Source: Photorhabdus caribbeanensis
GTDB taxonomy: Bacteria; Pseudomonadota; Gammaproteobacteria; Enterobacterales; Enterobacteriaceae
DNA length: 64,000 bases
Direction: 5' to 3'
Assembly: GCF_018448885.1 (NCBI RefSeq)
Contig: NZ_RCWB01000022.1
Location: 1-64,000, forward strand
The translations under genes and the position numbers were made by a program. How positions within the stretch are numbered: the stretch's first letter is position 1; the number at the start of each line of letters is the position of its first letter. Of the stretch, positions 33,032 through 42,702 are shown in pieces. The notes under the pieces were generated by a model. The model was not told the DNA's origin, did no database searches, and saw only the letters and a program-made list of their open reading frames with translations.

Positions 33032-34129
33032 ATGAAATACTGGGGTAAGTATCTGCTGTGTGGAACCGTGATTTCACTGTTGGTTGGATGTCATTCTCGC
33101 CCAACAGCACAAGGCCAACAATATAGAGATGGTCATATCGCTCAGGATTTACGGCTGGTGAATCAACCCAATGCTCAGGGTAAACCAGTTAATGCAAAGG
33201 ATTTTTCAGAGCAGGTTGCCCTGATTAATCAGGTTGCTCCTCGTCTGTATAATCGTAATAGCTTAACTTTTGACGCCGTTCAAAACTGGATGTTAGCGGG
33301 TGGTGAAACCAGTAAGTTGAATCTGTTTAATTTACGCGCTTACCAGATGGAAGGTGTGGATAATTACGGTAACGTCCAATTTACCGGCTACTATACGCCA
33401 GTGTTGCAAGCTCGCCGTGTTAAACAGGGGGAATTTAAATATCCTCTGTACCGGATGCCACCTAAGAGTAAATATCGCTTACCAAACCGAACCGAAATAT
33501 ACAATGGCGCTCTTAGCCCCAGTTTGATTATTGGTTATAGTCGTTCACTGATTGATAATTATATTATGGAGGTTCAGGGTAGTGGTTATGTCGATTTTGG
33601 TGATGGTGGACCACTGACTTTTTTGGGTTATACCGGTAAGAATGGGCATATTTACCGGAGTATTGGTAAATTGCTGATTGAGCGTGGAGAAATCGCGCAA
33701 GAAGATATCTCTATACTGGCGATTCGTAAATGGACAGAATCTCATAGTGAGGCAGAAGTCCGTGAACTGTTGGAGCAGAACCCATCATTTGTTTTCTTTA
33801 AACCTGAAAACTTTGCATCGGTACGGGGTGCGAGTGGCGTTCCTTTAATTGCAAAAGCTTCTGTAGCTGCGGATAAAATGCTTATTCCACCGGGAACAAC
33901 CCTGCTGGTAGAGATTCCTTTGTTGGATAAAGAGGGTAAATTTACCGGTCAGTACCAAATGCGCCTGATGGTTGCATTGGATGTTGGTGGGGCAATAAAA
34001 GGCCATCATTTCGATATCTATCATGGTATTGGTGATGCGGCAGGTATAGCGGCAGGTTTCTATAACCACTATGGTCGGGTTTGGGTGTTAAAAAAAGCGC
34101 AGCCCACTATGCTGATGGTAAGTCAGTGA
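33032..34129 (+). CDS. mltA: Membrane-bound lytic transglycosylase A
   Basis: A 365-residue lipoprotein from ATG 33032, the start that puts a normal signal peptide before the lipobox LLVGC; an ATG nine codons upstream is unlikely. MltA cleaves the muramic acid to glucosamine bond of murein with formation of 1,6-anhydro ends. The double-psi barrel with its catalytic Asp is visible near the C-terminus (VALDVGGAIKGHHFDIYHG), and the substrate groove region near NVQFTGYYTPVLQARRV and VQGSGYVDFGDG. It sits between the metZWV tRNAs and tcdA, as in E. coli. Confidence 0.95.
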   Translation: MKYWGKYLLCGTVISLLVGCHSRPTAQGQQYRDGHIAQDLRLVNQPNAQGKPVNAKDFSEQVALINQVAPRLYNRNSLTFDAVQNWMLAGGETSKLNLFNLRAYQMEGVDNYGNVQFTGYYTPVLQARRVKQGEFKYPLYRMPPKSKYRLPNRTEIYNGALSPSLIIGYSRSLIDNYIMEVQGSGYVDFGDGGPLTFLGYTGKNGHIYRSIGKLLIERGEIAQEDISILAIRKWTESHSEAEVRELLEQNPSFVFFKPENFASVRGASGVPLIAKASVAADKMLIPPGTTLLVEIPLLDKEGKFTGQYQMRLMVALDVGGAIKGHHFDIYHGIGDAAGIAAGFYNHYGRVWVLKKAQPTMLMVSQ

Positions 34130-34178
34130 TGACTCTTCATAAATTTTATAATTAGGTTTTCAGGATTGATATTCAGTA

Positions 34179-34991
34179 ATGCAAACTTCTCTTTCTGATG
34201 CATATATGCAGCGCTTTGCGGGGACTGCCCGTTTATATGGACAAAAAGCGCTTTCTTTGTTTTGCCATTCTCATGTTTGTGTTGTGGGTATCGGTGGTGT
34301 GGGTTCCTGGGCGGCTGAGGCTTTGGCTCGTACAGGGATCGGTGCGATAACTTTGATTGATATGGATGATGTCTGTATCACCAATACCAATCGTCAATTG
34401 CATGCTTTAAAACAGCATATTGGGCAACCAAAAACTGAAGTGATTGCTGAACGTATTCTGGCAATTAATCCAGAGTGCAAAGTGACTTGTGTTGATGATT
34501 TTCTCACACCCGATAATGTTGAAGAGATGATGGCGGCTGGATTCAGTTATGTGATTGATGCTATCGATAGTGTCAGGCCAAAAGCGGCGCTGTTGGCTTA
34601 TTGCCGTCGCCATAAAATTCCGCTGGTGACAACTGGCGGCGCAGGTGGGCAACTTGATCCGACACAGATTCAGGTTGTTGATTTGGCGAAAACGGTTCAG
34701 GACCCTTTAGCGGCTAAACTGCGCGAAAGGCTGAAATCTGATTATCGTGTTGTGAAGAATGGTAAAGGTAAATTGGGCATTGATTGTGTGTTCTCAACCG
34801 AGCAATTAGTTTATCCGCAGAGTGATGGCTCTGTTTGTGCCGCGAAAAGTACCGCAGAAGGCACTAAGCGTATGGATTGCGCTTCTGGTTTTGGTGCCGC
34901 AACGATGGTCACGGCGACATTTGGATTTGTGGCGGTTTCCCATGCACTGAAAAAAATGGTTGCTAAGGCGCAACGTCAAGGTGATCTTTAA
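34179..34991 (+). CDS. tcdA: tRNA threonylcarbamoyladenosine dehydratase
   Basis: A 270-residue E1/ThiF-like ATP-dependent enzyme (also CsdL/YgdL). The nucleotide-binding motif VVGIGGVGSWAAEALARTGIG is at about residues 31-51, followed by LIDMDDVCITNTNRQ and DAIDSVRPKAAL. It cyclises t6A37 of tRNAs to ct6A. It is followed within 2 bp by the convergent csdE stop, with no terminator between them. In E. coli the CsdA-CsdE sulfur relay is genetically linked to TcdA, and the three genes are neighbours here too. Confidence 0.95.
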   Translation: MQTSLSDAYMQRFAGTARLYGQKALSLFCHSHVCVVGIGGVGSWAAEALARTGIGAITLIDMDDVCITNTNRQLHALKQHIGQPKTEVIAERILAINPECKVTCVDDFLTPDNVEEMMAAGFSYVIDAIDSVRPKAALLAYCRRHKIPLVTTGGAGGQLDPTQIQVVDLAKTVQDPLAAKLRERLKSDYRVVKNGKGKLGIDCVFSTEQLVYPQSDGSVCAAKSTAEGTKRMDCASGFGAATMVTATFGFVAVSHALKKMVAKAQRQGDL

Positions 34992-34993
34992 TC

Positions 34994-35461
34994 TTACGTA
35001 TAATGTTTTGCGGCGTTTTGCACGGTATTAATCAATGATTTCACGCCGTTCAACCGTGATCCGCTTATCTGCTGTTCCAGCCCAAGTTGGTGGAACAGTG
35101 CTAACAGGTTAGTTGCTAAAACTTGTTCCGGTGTTTTGCCTTCTACGGCAGTCAAGATCACCGCCAGTAAGCCTTTTACAATGCGGCCTTCGCTGTCGCC
35201 ATAAAAATGCAGATGACCGTCTGGCAGTAATTGATGCCCTAACCAAACCCGGTTTTCACAGCCGGACATTTCAGTGTCTTGCTGTTTCAAGTTTTCAGGC
35301 AGTGCAGGCAGTTTCTTTGCCAGTAAGATTAATTGGCGGTAACGATCTTCCCATTGGCGGCATTGGTCAAAGGTTGCAATGAGCTGTTGTTGGCTGATTT
35401 CTCGGCCAAATGGGTGTGGTGCAATCCGGTTTTCAGCGGCTTGAGTCATAATGTCATTCAT
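34994..35461 (-). CDS. csdE: Sulfur acceptor protein CsdE
   Basis: A 155-residue SufE-like protein. The acceptor cysteine lies in MSGCENRVWLG (about residue 67), the family's conserved sulfur-receiving site, followed by FYGDSEGRIVKGLLAVIL. It takes persulfide from CsdA. The gene lies 8 bp downstream of csdA on the same strand, so both are surely one transcript. An internal ATG four codons in is an alternative start. The length is close to E. coli CsdE (147). Confidence 0.94.
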   Translation of the reverse strand: MNDIMTQAAENRIAPHPFGREISQQQLIATFDQCRQWEDRYRQLILLAKKLPALPENLKQQDTEMSGCENRVWLGHQLLPDGHLHFYGDSEGRIVKGLLAVILTAVEGKTPEQVLATNLLALFHQLGLEQQISGSRLNGVKSLINTVQNAAKHYT

Positions 35462-35469
35462 CCTGTAAT

Positions 35470-36690
35470 TTATTCATCCTGTAACAGAGAAAGGCCAAAT
35501 TTTACTGCTTGAATTAAAGCATCGGCGTCCTGCCGGTTGTTGTAAGGCATAAAAGAGGCGCGTAAGCAGCCGCTGATACCTAAAGCCGCGATCAGGGGTT
35601 GAGCGCAGTGCTGACCGGAACGTAAAGCAATATTTTGCTCTGCCAGAATGGCGGCCAAGTCACTGTGATGAATATCGGTAAAATTAAAAGCCAGTAAGCT
35701 GGAACCGGCAATGCGATAGCTGACAAATCCGGGTAAAGCGGAGAGTTGTTCTTCGGTATAATCGGCAAGTGCGACCGCATGGGTTTCGGCTTTGGCAATA
35801 TCAATATCTTTCAACCATTCCAGCGTGGCAGAAAAACCAATAATACCTGCAACATTCGGTGTGCCTGCTTCAAATCGGAAAGGTACCGCTTCTGGTATAA
35901 AATCGCTGAATGAAGTGTGGGAGAGCATTTTCCCGCCACCTTGCCAGGGAGACATGGCATTAAGTAACTCACTTTTGCCGTAAAGTACACCAACGCCGTT
36001 CGCGCTATAGAGTTTGTGAGCAGAGAATGCGTAGAAATCGATATCTGATTGCTGGACATCAATGGGATTGTGGACAACGCCTTGTGCGCCATCGACAACG
36101 ACCAGACAGCCATGTTGGCGTGCTATTTCTGTTATTGCCGCGAGATCAACTGTTCCGCCAGTCACGTTGGACATTTGGCTGATTGCTATCAATCGACTGT
36201 GTTTGTTTAGCAGTTCAGGCAGGATATTGATATCAGGCAATTTGCCATTGCCTAGAGGCCATTTAATAACTCTGGCGCCGATTTGTTCTGCCAACATTAA
36301 CCAAGGGATCAGGTTGGAATGATGTTCCTGTTCACTCACTATAATTTCGTCACCAGGCTGGAGATAAGTACGGAAATAACTTTGAGCAACCAGATTGAGG
36401 GATTCCGTTGTTCCTTTTGTCCAGATAATATTTTCAGCTTGTGGAGCGTTGATGAGTTCAGCAACCTGTTGCCGGGCCTGTTCATAGCGGGATGTGATTT
36501 CCAGCGCTGCTTGGTGTTGGCTGCGATGTACGGTAGCGCTACTGTTTTGATAATAATTTTGTGTTGCCTGTATCATGGCTTGTGGTTTGAGGGCAGTGGC
36601 TGCACTATCCAGAAATACTGTCCGTTCTTGTGTAGAAAATTGTAGCGCTGGAAATTGCTGGCGGAACTGTTCTGGTTCGAACTTTTTCAT
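35470..36690 (-). CDS. csdA: Cysteine desulfurase CsdA
   Basis: A 406-residue PLP-dependent class V aminotransferase from ATG 36690 (MKKFEPEQFRQQFPAL aligns with E. coli CsdA); a start 14 codons upstream adds a His-rich tail and is unlikely. Key motifs: LDSAATALKPQAM, EQEHHSNLIPWL, VVVDGAQGVVHNPID, the PLP lysine in FYAFSAHKLYSANGVGVLYG, and the catalytic-Cys loop LRSGQHCAQPL. It releases sulfur from cysteine and passes it to CsdE. Divergent from the gcvB-gcvA region. Confidence 0.95.
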   Translation of the reverse strand: MKKFEPEQFRQQFPALQFSTQERTVFLDSAATALKPQAMIQATQNYYQNSSATVHRSQHQAALEITSRYEQARQQVAELINAPQAENIIWTKGTTESLNLVAQSYFRTYLQPGDEIIVSEQEHHSNLIPWLMLAEQIGARVIKWPLGNGKLPDINILPELLNKHSRLIAISQMSNVTGGTVDLAAITEIARQHGCLVVVDGAQGVVHNPIDVQQSDIDFYAFSAHKLYSANGVGVLYGKSELLNAMSPWQGGGKMLSHTSFSDFIPEAVPFRFEAGTPNVAGIIGFSATLEWLKDIDIAKAETHAVALADYTEEQLSALPGFVSYRIAGSSLLAFNFTDIHHSDLAAILAEQNIALRSGQHCAQPLIAALGISGCLRASFMPYNNRQDADALIQAVKFGLSLLQDE

Positions 36691-36799
36691 AGATATATTA
36701 ATTTTGTTTTGGTGGTGATGGTGTTTAACCATTTGTTTCTGGTTGAAAATGGATAGGTTATTACATTGAATAATATTGCCATGTTCCGGTCTTTATGCC

Positions 36800-36997
36800 A
36801 AAAAAAAGCACCGCAACTGCGGTGCATTAAAAAATCACTATGGACAGACAGGGTAAATGTACAGGAAGTGAAAAAAAACAGTAGCTTAAGCTACAGGGTC
36901 TGGTTTCCCAGACAACTTGCAAACACAACATCACAACCACAAAGCCAAAAGTTTCATAGCGTTAAGCTGATTCACTTTTCGTTCCGGCTTAGGAAGT
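36800..36997 (-). ncRNA. gcvB: GcvB small RNA
   Basis: The minus strand begins ACTTCCTAAGCCGGAACGAA at 36997, like E. coli GcvB. It then contains the GU-rich seed (TTTGTGGTTGTGATGTTGTG and TTTGC), the hairpin GTAGCTTAAGCTAC, the conserved CACTTCCTGTACATTTACCC segment plus TGTCTGTCCATAGTGATT, and ends in the terminator GCACCGC-AACT-GCGGTGC followed by eight Ts (36800-36825). It is an Hfq-dependent regulator of amino acid and peptide transporter mRNAs. It lies divergently next to gcvA, its activator, exactly as in E. coli. Length about 198 nt against about 205 in E. coli. Confidence 0.96.
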
Positions 36998-37003
36998 GGC
37001 GCC

Positions 37004-37032
37004 ACTATAGGGATTTACTGGAGTATCCTCAA
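37004..37032 (-). promoter_or_regulatory. gcvB promoter
   Basis: On the minus strand TTGAGG (37027-37032), a 17-bp spacer and TATAGT (37004-37009) lie six bases before the expected GcvB start at 36997. The divergent gcvA start is about 90 bp away, so GcvA/GcvR control of both directions probably acts in this interval. Confidence 0.75.
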
Positions 37033-37119
37033 TGGACAATTTATAATGATTCGGATTACAAAAACTAATAACTAAACATAAAGAGTTACCGGTATCACCA
37101 ACATTACATAAGGGCTCAC

Positions 37120-38040
37120 ATGTCCAAACGTTTACCACCACTTAATGCGTTGCGGGTTTTTGATGCCGCAGCGCGCCATTTAAGTTTTACTAAGGCGGCA
37201 GAAGAATTATTTGTGACGCAGGCCGCAGTTAGCCATCAGATGAAAAGTCTGGAGGATTTTCTTGGGTTGAAGTTATTTCGTCGTCGCAATCGATCATTAT
37301 TGTTGACTGAAGAAGGTCAAAGTTACTATCTGGACATCAAAGAGATATTCACGGCGATAAATGAAGCAACACGTAAACTTCAAGCCAGAAGTGCCAAAGG
37401 GGCTTTGACGGTTAGCCTTTCACCTAGCTTTGCTATCCAGTGGCTGGTGCCAAGGTTGTCTAGTTTTAATTTAGCTTATCCAGGCATTGATGTCAGAATA
37501 CAGGCGGTAGATAGAGAAGAAGATAAGCTTGCTGATGATGTTGATGTTGCCATATTTTATGGCCGTGGAAATTGGCCGGGGTTACGCACTGATCGTCTTT
37601 ACGCAGAATATTTGCTTCCCGTTTGTTCTCCTTCGTTACTGACTGGAGAAAATCCTTTGAAAACCCCCGCAGATTTGGCGCGTCATACGTTGTTACACGA
37701 TTCTTCTCGTCGTGACTGGCAAGCGTATGTACGTCAGCTTGATATGCAGCAGCAGATAAATGTTCAGCAAGGACCGATATTTAGTCATAGTGCAATGGTG
37801 ATCCAGGCCGCTGTTCATGGGCAGGGTATTGCACTGGCAAATAATGTCATGGCTCGGACTGAAATTGATGCGGGGCGCTTAGTTTGCCCATTTAATGATG
37901 TGTTAGTGAGTAAGAATGCATTTTACCTTGTTTGTCATGACAGTCAGGCTGAATTGGGGAAAATTGCCGCATTCAGACAATGGGTTTTGGCACAGGCAGC
38001 CAGTGAGCAGGAGAAATTGGGCTTTATTACCAATGAGTAA
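37120..38040 (+). CDS. gcvA: LysR-type regulator of glycine cleavage GcvA
   Basis: A 306-residue LysR-type transcription factor. The N-terminal winged HTH is highly conserved (LPPLNALRVFDAAARHLSFT, then KAAEELFVTQAAVSHQMKSLE), followed by a substrate-binding domain typical of the GcvA branch (SPSFAIQWLVPRLSSF; DVDVAIFYGRGNWPGL). GcvA activates gcvTHP when glycine is plentiful and activates gcvB in E. coli. Divergent from gcvB; followed by ygdD after 63 bp. Confidence 0.95.
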   Translation: MSKRLPPLNALRVFDAAARHLSFTKAAEELFVTQAAVSHQMKSLEDFLGLKLFRRRNRSLLLTEEGQSYYLDIKEIFTAINEATRKLQARSAKGALTVSLSPSFAIQWLVPRLSSFNLAYPGIDVRIQAVDREEDKLADDVDVAIFYGRGNWPGLRTDRLYAEYLLPVCSPSLLTGENPLKTPADLARHTLLHDSSRRDWQAYVRQLDMQQQINVQQGPIFSHSAMVIQAAVHGQGIALANNVMARTEIDAGRLVCPFNDVLVSKNAFYLVCHDSQAELGKIAAFRQWVLAQAASEQEKLGFITNE

Positions 38041-38103
38041 GGATGGAATAAGGCATTCGGGCTGTAAGAGCTCTCAAAGAGAATATGAAAAAGGGAGATA
38101 ACA

Positions 38104-38499
38104 GTGAATAGTCGTTTAATGCTTATCTTTGCTGGTTTCAGTGGTTTTTTCTATGTGGCGTTTGGTGCTGTAGGGTCACATTTATTATCTCCGATGATGG
38201 AAAAATATCAGATATGTTGGATTGATCTCGGTCTGCAATATCAGGGTATTCACACTCTGGCAATGATGGCGATGTCTGCCATGCTAATGCGTAAAGTTGT
38301 GCTCTGGTTTTACTGGAGCGGCGTCTTTTTTGCAGTAGGTATTTTGTTGTTTAGCGGCAGTCTCTATTGTATGGCTTTATTGCAGGTTAAATTTTTCACT
38401 TATATTACGCCAGTTGGAGGGTTCAGCTTTCTTATCGGCTGGTTTTTAGTATTAATTGGCGCTTTGCGTCTAAGGAAATCGGCGCTTCGCCATGAATAA
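38104..38499 (+). CDS. ygdD: YgdD family inner-membrane protein (DUF423)
   Basis: A 131-residue protein with four predicted membrane helices (residues 6-26, 44-64, 72-92 and 98-120, approximately) and the DUF423 hallmark GAVGSHLL after the first helix, plus [11 protein letters not shown]. The start is GTG at 38104 with GGGAG upstream. Function unknown. Its last 8 bp overlap the rlmM start, as in E. coli, suggesting one transcript. Confidence 0.9.
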   Translation: MNSRLMLIFAGFSGFFYVAFGAVGSHLLSPMMEKYQICWIDLGLQYQGIHTLAMMAMSAMLMRKVVLWFYWSGVFFAVGILLFSGSLYCMALLQVKFFTYITPVGGFSFLIGWFLVLIGALRLRKSALRHE

Positions 38500-39592
38500 A
38501 ATTGCTTTATATTGCCGCCCTGGTTTTGAAAAAGAGTGTGCAGCAGAAATCACTGATAAAGCGGGTCAAAAAGAGATTTACGGTTTTGCCCGGGTGAAAG
38601 ACAACAGTGGCTATGTCCTGTTTGAGTGTTATCAACATGAGGATGCTGATCGGCTGATTCGAGAGATCCCATTTCGCGAGCTGATTTTTGCTCGTCAGAT
38701 GTTGGTCGTAGGTGAATTATTGCGAGATTTGCCTCCGGAAGATCGGATAAGCCCGATTATCGGTATGCTGCATGGCGTCATTGAGCGTGCAGGTGAATTA
38801 CGGGTTGAGGTGCCTGATACTAATGAAAGTAAAGAGTTATTAAAGTTCTGCCGAAAATTTACTGTTCCGTTGCGTAGTGCTATGCGGCAGGAAAAGATCT
38901 TGCAGATTCGGGAAAACGCTAACCGCCCGGTAATACACGTTTTCTTTATTGCTCCGGGTTGCTGTTATGTTGGTTATTCTTACAGTAACAATAACTCGCC
39001 ATTTTATATGGGTATTCCTCGGTTGAAATTTCCTTCGGATGCGCCAAGTCGTTCAACATTAAAACTGGAAGAAGCGTTTCATGTCTTTATCCCACATGAT
39101 GAATGGGAAGAGCGATTAGCTAGTGGTTTATATGCGGTTGATTTAGGTGCATGCCCAGGTGGTTGGACTTACCAACTGGTGAAACGGAGTATGATGGTTC
39201 ATGCGGTAGATAATGGCCCGATGTCGGAAAGTTTGATGGATACGGGGCAAGTTAAACATCACAAAGTTGATGGTTTTAAGTTTGAGCCTTCGACAAAAAA
39301 CATTTATTGGCTGGTATGCGACATGGTGGAAAAACCAGCGAAAGTGACGCAGTTAATGGCTGATTGGTTGGTTAATGGCTGGTGTCGGGAAGCCATTTTT
39401 AATCTCAAATTACCGATGAAAAAGCGTTATGAAGAAGTTGCTCATAATTTGCAGAAAATGAACTTGCAATTAAAAGAGGGAGGCGTCAATGCGCAAATTC
39501 AGGCAAAACACCTTTATCATGACAGGGAAGAAATAACGGTTCATGTCCGTCGTATTTGGTCTGCTTATGCCGCTAGCCGGAATGATTACTAA
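38492..39592 (+). CDS. rlmM: 23S rRNA 2'-O-ribose C2498 methyltransferase
   Basis: A 366-residue RlmM. An N-terminal THUMP-like region is followed by a Rossmann methyltransferase with the SAM-binding motif [15 protein letters not shown] (about residues 214-228) and catalytic-tetrad elements in the [11 protein letters not shown] and [11 protein letters not shown] segments. It methylates C2498 of 23S rRNA before ribosome assembly. The start overlaps ygdD. A strong terminator lies about 50 bp beyond the stop (39645-39678). Confidence 0.95.
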   Translation: MNKIALYCRPGFEKECAAEITDKAGQKEIYGFARVKDNSGYVLFECYQHEDADRLIREIPFRELIFARQMLVVGELLRDLPPEDRISPIIGMLHGVIERAGELRVEVPDTNESKELLKFCRKFTVPLRSAMRQEKILQIRENANRPVIHVFFIAPGCCYVGYSYSNNNSPFYMGIPRLKFPSDAPSRSTLKLEEAFHVFIPHDEWEERLASGLYAVDLGACPGGWTYQLVKRSMMVHAVDNGPMSESLMDTGQVKHHKVDGFKFEPSTKNIYWLVCDMVEKPAKVTQLMADWLVNGWCREAIFNLKLPMKKRYEEVAHNLQKMNLQLKEGGVNAQIQAKHLYHDREEITVHVRRIWSAYAASRNDY

Positions 39593-39644
39593 TTCACGAT
39601 TGTTAATCATCATTCTGGAATAAACCGACAAAATAAGATTTCCC

Positions 39645-39678
39645 AAAACGCCTCAGTTATATTCTGAGGCGTTTTTTT
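39645..39678 (+). terminator. Terminator of the gcvA-ygdD-rlmM side
   Basis: CGCCTCAG (39649-39656), loop TTATATT, CTGAGGCG (39664-39671), then seven Ts. An A-tract in front makes it potentially bidirectional. Confidence 0.92.
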
Positions 39679-40736
39679 CAATATTGAATGATATTATTGC
39701 ATTTTATCTCCCATTACTGTGTGGAGTAAAATGGGTGTATTAGCAGGATTTAATTCATTTTTTCAGTTAACAAGGCATCACATAATGCTCTATTATGAGG
39801 TGATTATTATTTAATGTGGCAATGAATTATTGTATGGTTTTTCTCTTAAAATTATTGATTTTTTTACTTAACTTAAGGTAAATAGTAAAATAAATATATT
39901 ATTGTAATCGTTTGATTAAACCTAAAATAACCCAATAAATTAAGATTATAAAATGAAAAATAATGAAAGGGATTGTGTCTTTAATTGATTTAATTAAGGA
40001 TTAAATTGTGAATTTTAATTTATGGATTAAAATTAAATAACATTTTAATTATATCAAAATGAAATTTATTATTTATTTTTATAAATTAACAATCGATATT
40101 GTAATTATTGTTTAATATTCAAAATCCACAAATATAAATTAATTGCATTGGGGCGGAGTGCTTTACAATAAAGGAAGTGTTAACTGCTCTGTGATATATA
40201 TTTTACTGATTTAATCAATGTTTTATTAATTTATTATTAATTTATTTGATAATATATAGATGTTTTCTGGTATATAACTTTTCCATATACGTCATATCGT
40301 TCAATATTTCAGTTAACGGTAGTCGATTATTCTGATTTTGTCTATTCATATAACGGCTTGGGATAATTTCTGATTAAAATTATCAATAATAATGCTATAA
40401 ATTTTTTAAAGTTTACTCCATAGATAGTTAAATAAATAGATAATTTATTCGTAAGAAAATACCGCTAAGAAATTAGCGGTATTTTTTTCGCCTTAAATGG
40501 TTATGTTATATAAAACAATCGCTTATTTGTTTTATGTTATTTTTATCACGTTTATATTAAAAAAATATGTTAATTGCTTTTTACATAATTAACTTTAGTG
40601 TTACGTTTATGTGAAAGGGATTTTAGTTGTTAATTTGGATGACCAGGGTTGGTCTGTAGTTTTCAGGTTTTATTGACTTGTATTTAATAAAATAAAAATA
40701 TTTTTATATCTAAGTCCTGAATTTATGGAGAAATAT
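39679..40736. other. 1.06-kb AT-rich gap before prtA
   Basis: Very AT-rich, with no believable protein gene on either strand. It contains an isolated terminator (40457-40488) and a candidate -35 TTGACT at 40673-40678 about 60 bp before the prtA start; the -10 is ambiguous in the A/T run that follows. A small palindrome GACCA-GGGT-TGGTC lies at about 40641-40654. This is probably the regulatory region of the protease operon, and may hide a small RNA ending at the orphan terminator. Confidence 0.45.
40457..40488 (+). terminator. Orphan Rho-independent terminator upstream of prtA
   Basis: ATACCGCTAA (40459-40468), GAAA tetraloop, TTAGCGGTAT (40473-40482), then a T tract to 40488, preceded by an A tract. 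No gene lies between the previous terminator and this one, so it must end an unannotated transcript or act as an insulator. It can also work on the minus strand. Confidence 0.85.
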
Positions 40737-42185
40737 ATGTCTTTAAAGAAGAAAATTTCATACTCGGAAGACAAAGACGTTAGCGGTTCAGAGAAGGCAA
40801 ATGAGTTGCTGAAATGGTTACAGGCTTATATACCAGGTAAAGATTCTAATATTGTTGTTGAACATGAGCCTAGTAAAGATGCTGCTAAAGAATTAATCCG
40901 GGGTGATTATCGTTGGGGGCATCAGGACGACGATAAATCTAAAGCTTTCCAATTAAAGTATACTTTTCTGGAGAGCAAGCCGGATAATATGCCGTGGCAT
41001 ATTTCTGAATTTTCAGCATTTAATGAAGAACAAAAGGCTGCTGCAAAACTGTCAATACAATCTTGGGCTGATGTTGCTAATATCAATTTCGTCGAAACCA
41101 CTGATGTCAAAGAGGCAAATATCACTTTTGGGTTCTTTGATGTTAGTTTGACGGGGAGTTATGCATTTGCTTATCTGCCAAGTCCAGATAAGACACAGTT
41201 AGGGACTTGGTATAACGCCAAAAGCCGTACCTTCTCAAACAATGATATTGATGTGAATGGTTATGGCCGTCAAACGTTTACTCATGAAATTGGTCATACT
41301 CTGGGGTTACAACATCCGGCTGATTATAATGCGTCTGATAAGGTAAGCCCAACTTATAAGAACAGCGCTACTTATTTTGAAGATAGCCGTGCTTATACCG
41401 TCATGAGTTATTTCAGTGAGAAAAATACTGGTCAGGACTTTAAAGGTATTTATTCTTCCGCACCATTACTTAACGATATTTCTGCCATTCAGGCAGTATA
41501 TGGCGCGAATAATACAATCCGTGCTGATGACACAGTATATGGCTTTAATTCCAACACAGATCGTGACTTCTATACCGCAAAAGATGAGAACAGCAAACTG
41601 TTGTTCACCGCTTGGGATACCGGTGGCAATGATACGTTTGATTTCTCTGGTTTTACTCAGGATCAACGCATCAATCTGAATGAAGCCTCTTTCTCTGATG
41701 TCGGTGGGCTGAAAGGGAACGTCTCTATTGCTCGTGGCGTCACGATTGAAAATGCGATCGGTGGCAGTGGTAATGATGTTTTGATCGGGAATGATGCCGC
41801 CAATACTCTGAAGGGCGGGGCTGGTGATGACATCATTTACGGTGGCTTGGGAGCGGATAATCTTTGGGGCGGGGAGGGCAACGATACATTTGTCTACCTG
41901 AGCGCCAAGGAATCACCTCCTCTTGAGCGTGATTGGATCCATGACTTTGTTTCCGGTAAAGACAAGATCGATGTGTCACTGTTCGATCTGGGTGAAGCCG
42001 GGAAGGGGGGCGTTAAATTTGTAAGGGAATTCACGGGTGAAGTCGGAGAAGCGGTGCTTCGTTATAACACTGTTGATAAGGTGAATGATTTTGCCATTAA
42101 TTTGGGCGGTGAATTTTCCTACGATGATTTTTGGGTGAAGATTGTCGGAGAGCCAATCTTAGAGTCTGATTTCATTCTTTCATAA
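40737..42185 (+). CDS. prtA: Serralysin-type secreted metalloprotease PrtA
   Basis: A 482-residue M10B zinc protease. ATG 40737 has GGAG eight bases upstream; another ATG four codons earlier is unlikely. A short propeptide and no signal peptide are followed by a catalytic domain with the zinc motif HEIGHTLGLQH (H183, H187, H193) and the Met-turn MSYF at M223. The C-terminal RTX beta-roll has GGSGNDVLIG, GGAGDDIIYG and GGEGNDTF (about 342-385), and the C-terminal secretion signal ends SDFILS. It is secreted by the PrtBCD exporter encoded downstream and kept in check by Inh. The alkaline protease of Photorhabdus is of this type. A hairpin follows the stop (42197-42230). Confidence 0.95.
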   Translation: MSLKKKISYSEDKDVSGSEKANELLKWLQAYIPGKDSNIVVEHEPSKDAAKELIRGDYRWGHQDDDKSKAFQLKYTFLESKPDNMPWHISEFSAFNEEQKAAAKLSIQSWADVANINFVETTDVKEANITFGFFDVSLTGSYAFAYLPSPDKTQLGTWYNAKSRTFSNNDIDVNGYGRQTFTHEIGHTLGLQHPADYNASDKVSPTYKNSATYFEDSRAYTVMSYFSEKNTGQDFKGIYSSAPLLNDISAIQAVYGANNTIRADDTVYGFNSNTDRDFYTAKDENSKLLFTAWDTGGNDTFDFSGFTQDQRINLNEASFSDVGGLKGNVSIARGVTIENAIGGSGNDVLIGNDAANTLKGGAGDDIIYGGLGADNLWGGEGNDTFVYLSAKESPPLERDWIHDFVSGKDKIDVSLFDLGEAGKGGVKFVREFTGEVGEAVLRYNTVDKVNDFAINLGGEFSYDDFWVKIVGEPILESDFILS

Positions 42186-42196
42186 CACAACAACAC

Positions 42197-42230
42197 AACC
42201 GCATCTGATTTTGGATGCGGTTATTTGTTT
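42197..42230 (+). terminator. Hairpin between prtA and inh (attenuating terminator)
   Basis: AACCGCATC (42197-42205), loop TGATTTTG, GATGCGGTT (42214-42222), then ATTTGTTT. The T-rich tail is interrupted, so it probably ends only part of the transcripts, giving more prtA than exporter mRNA. Confidence 0.7.
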
Positions 42231-42239
42231 GGAGGCGGC

Positions 42240-42644
42240 ATGGTTTTTGCGGCTTGGTATCTGAAATTTGCATTCTTTGTTGCTCTTACATTCAGCATTA
42301 TCGGAGGAAGTATGGCAAGTAGTCTTGTTCTCCCACACGCCAGTGAATTGAAAGGCGTGTGGCAACTGTCGGATAAACATCAACAATGTGATGTGTCATT
42401 GACTGACCAACCCTTACCGGAGGGATCAATTTGGTCACTTAATGGTGATGACGATTGTTTGGCGTATATGTTTGGCGAAGTGCCTGCCGGTTGGCGGCCT
42501 ACGCCTGACGGCCTCACAATTACTGATGAACAGGGTAGTGGTTTGGCTTTCTTTGCTAATGAGCCGGATGGCTGGTTTGCCCGTTTTGCCGATGGTCGGG
42601 AATTAATGATGAAGCCCAATAAGACTAATAAGAAAAATGAATAA
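42240..42644 (+). CDS. inh: Periplasmic metalloprotease inhibitor Inh
   Basis: About 134 residues from ATG 42240, with a strong GGAGG immediately upstream. Signal peptide (hydrophobic core FAFFVALTFSIIGGSMA), then a mature AprI/Inh lipocalin-like barrel. It shows the family's N-terminal trunk SSLVLPHASELKGVWQL, the cysteine pair (QQCDVSL and DDDCLAYM) that forms a disulfide, and GWRPTPDGLTI. The N-terminal trunk inserts into the active site of the cognate serralysin and protects the producer's periplasm. It sits between protease and exporter genes, as in Erwinia, Serratia and Photorhabdus. Confidence 0.92.
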   Translation: MVFAAWYLKFAFFVALTFSIIGGSMASSLVLPHASELKGVWQLSDKHQQCDVSLTDQPLPEGSIWSLNGDDDCLAYMFGEVPAGWRPTPDGLTITDEQGSGLAFFANEPDGWFARFADGRELMMKPNKTNKKNE

Positions 42645-42702
42645 GAAGGGAAACATTAACATCAGATAGTTATATTTTAAAAGATAAAAATAAGGAAATA
42701 AT

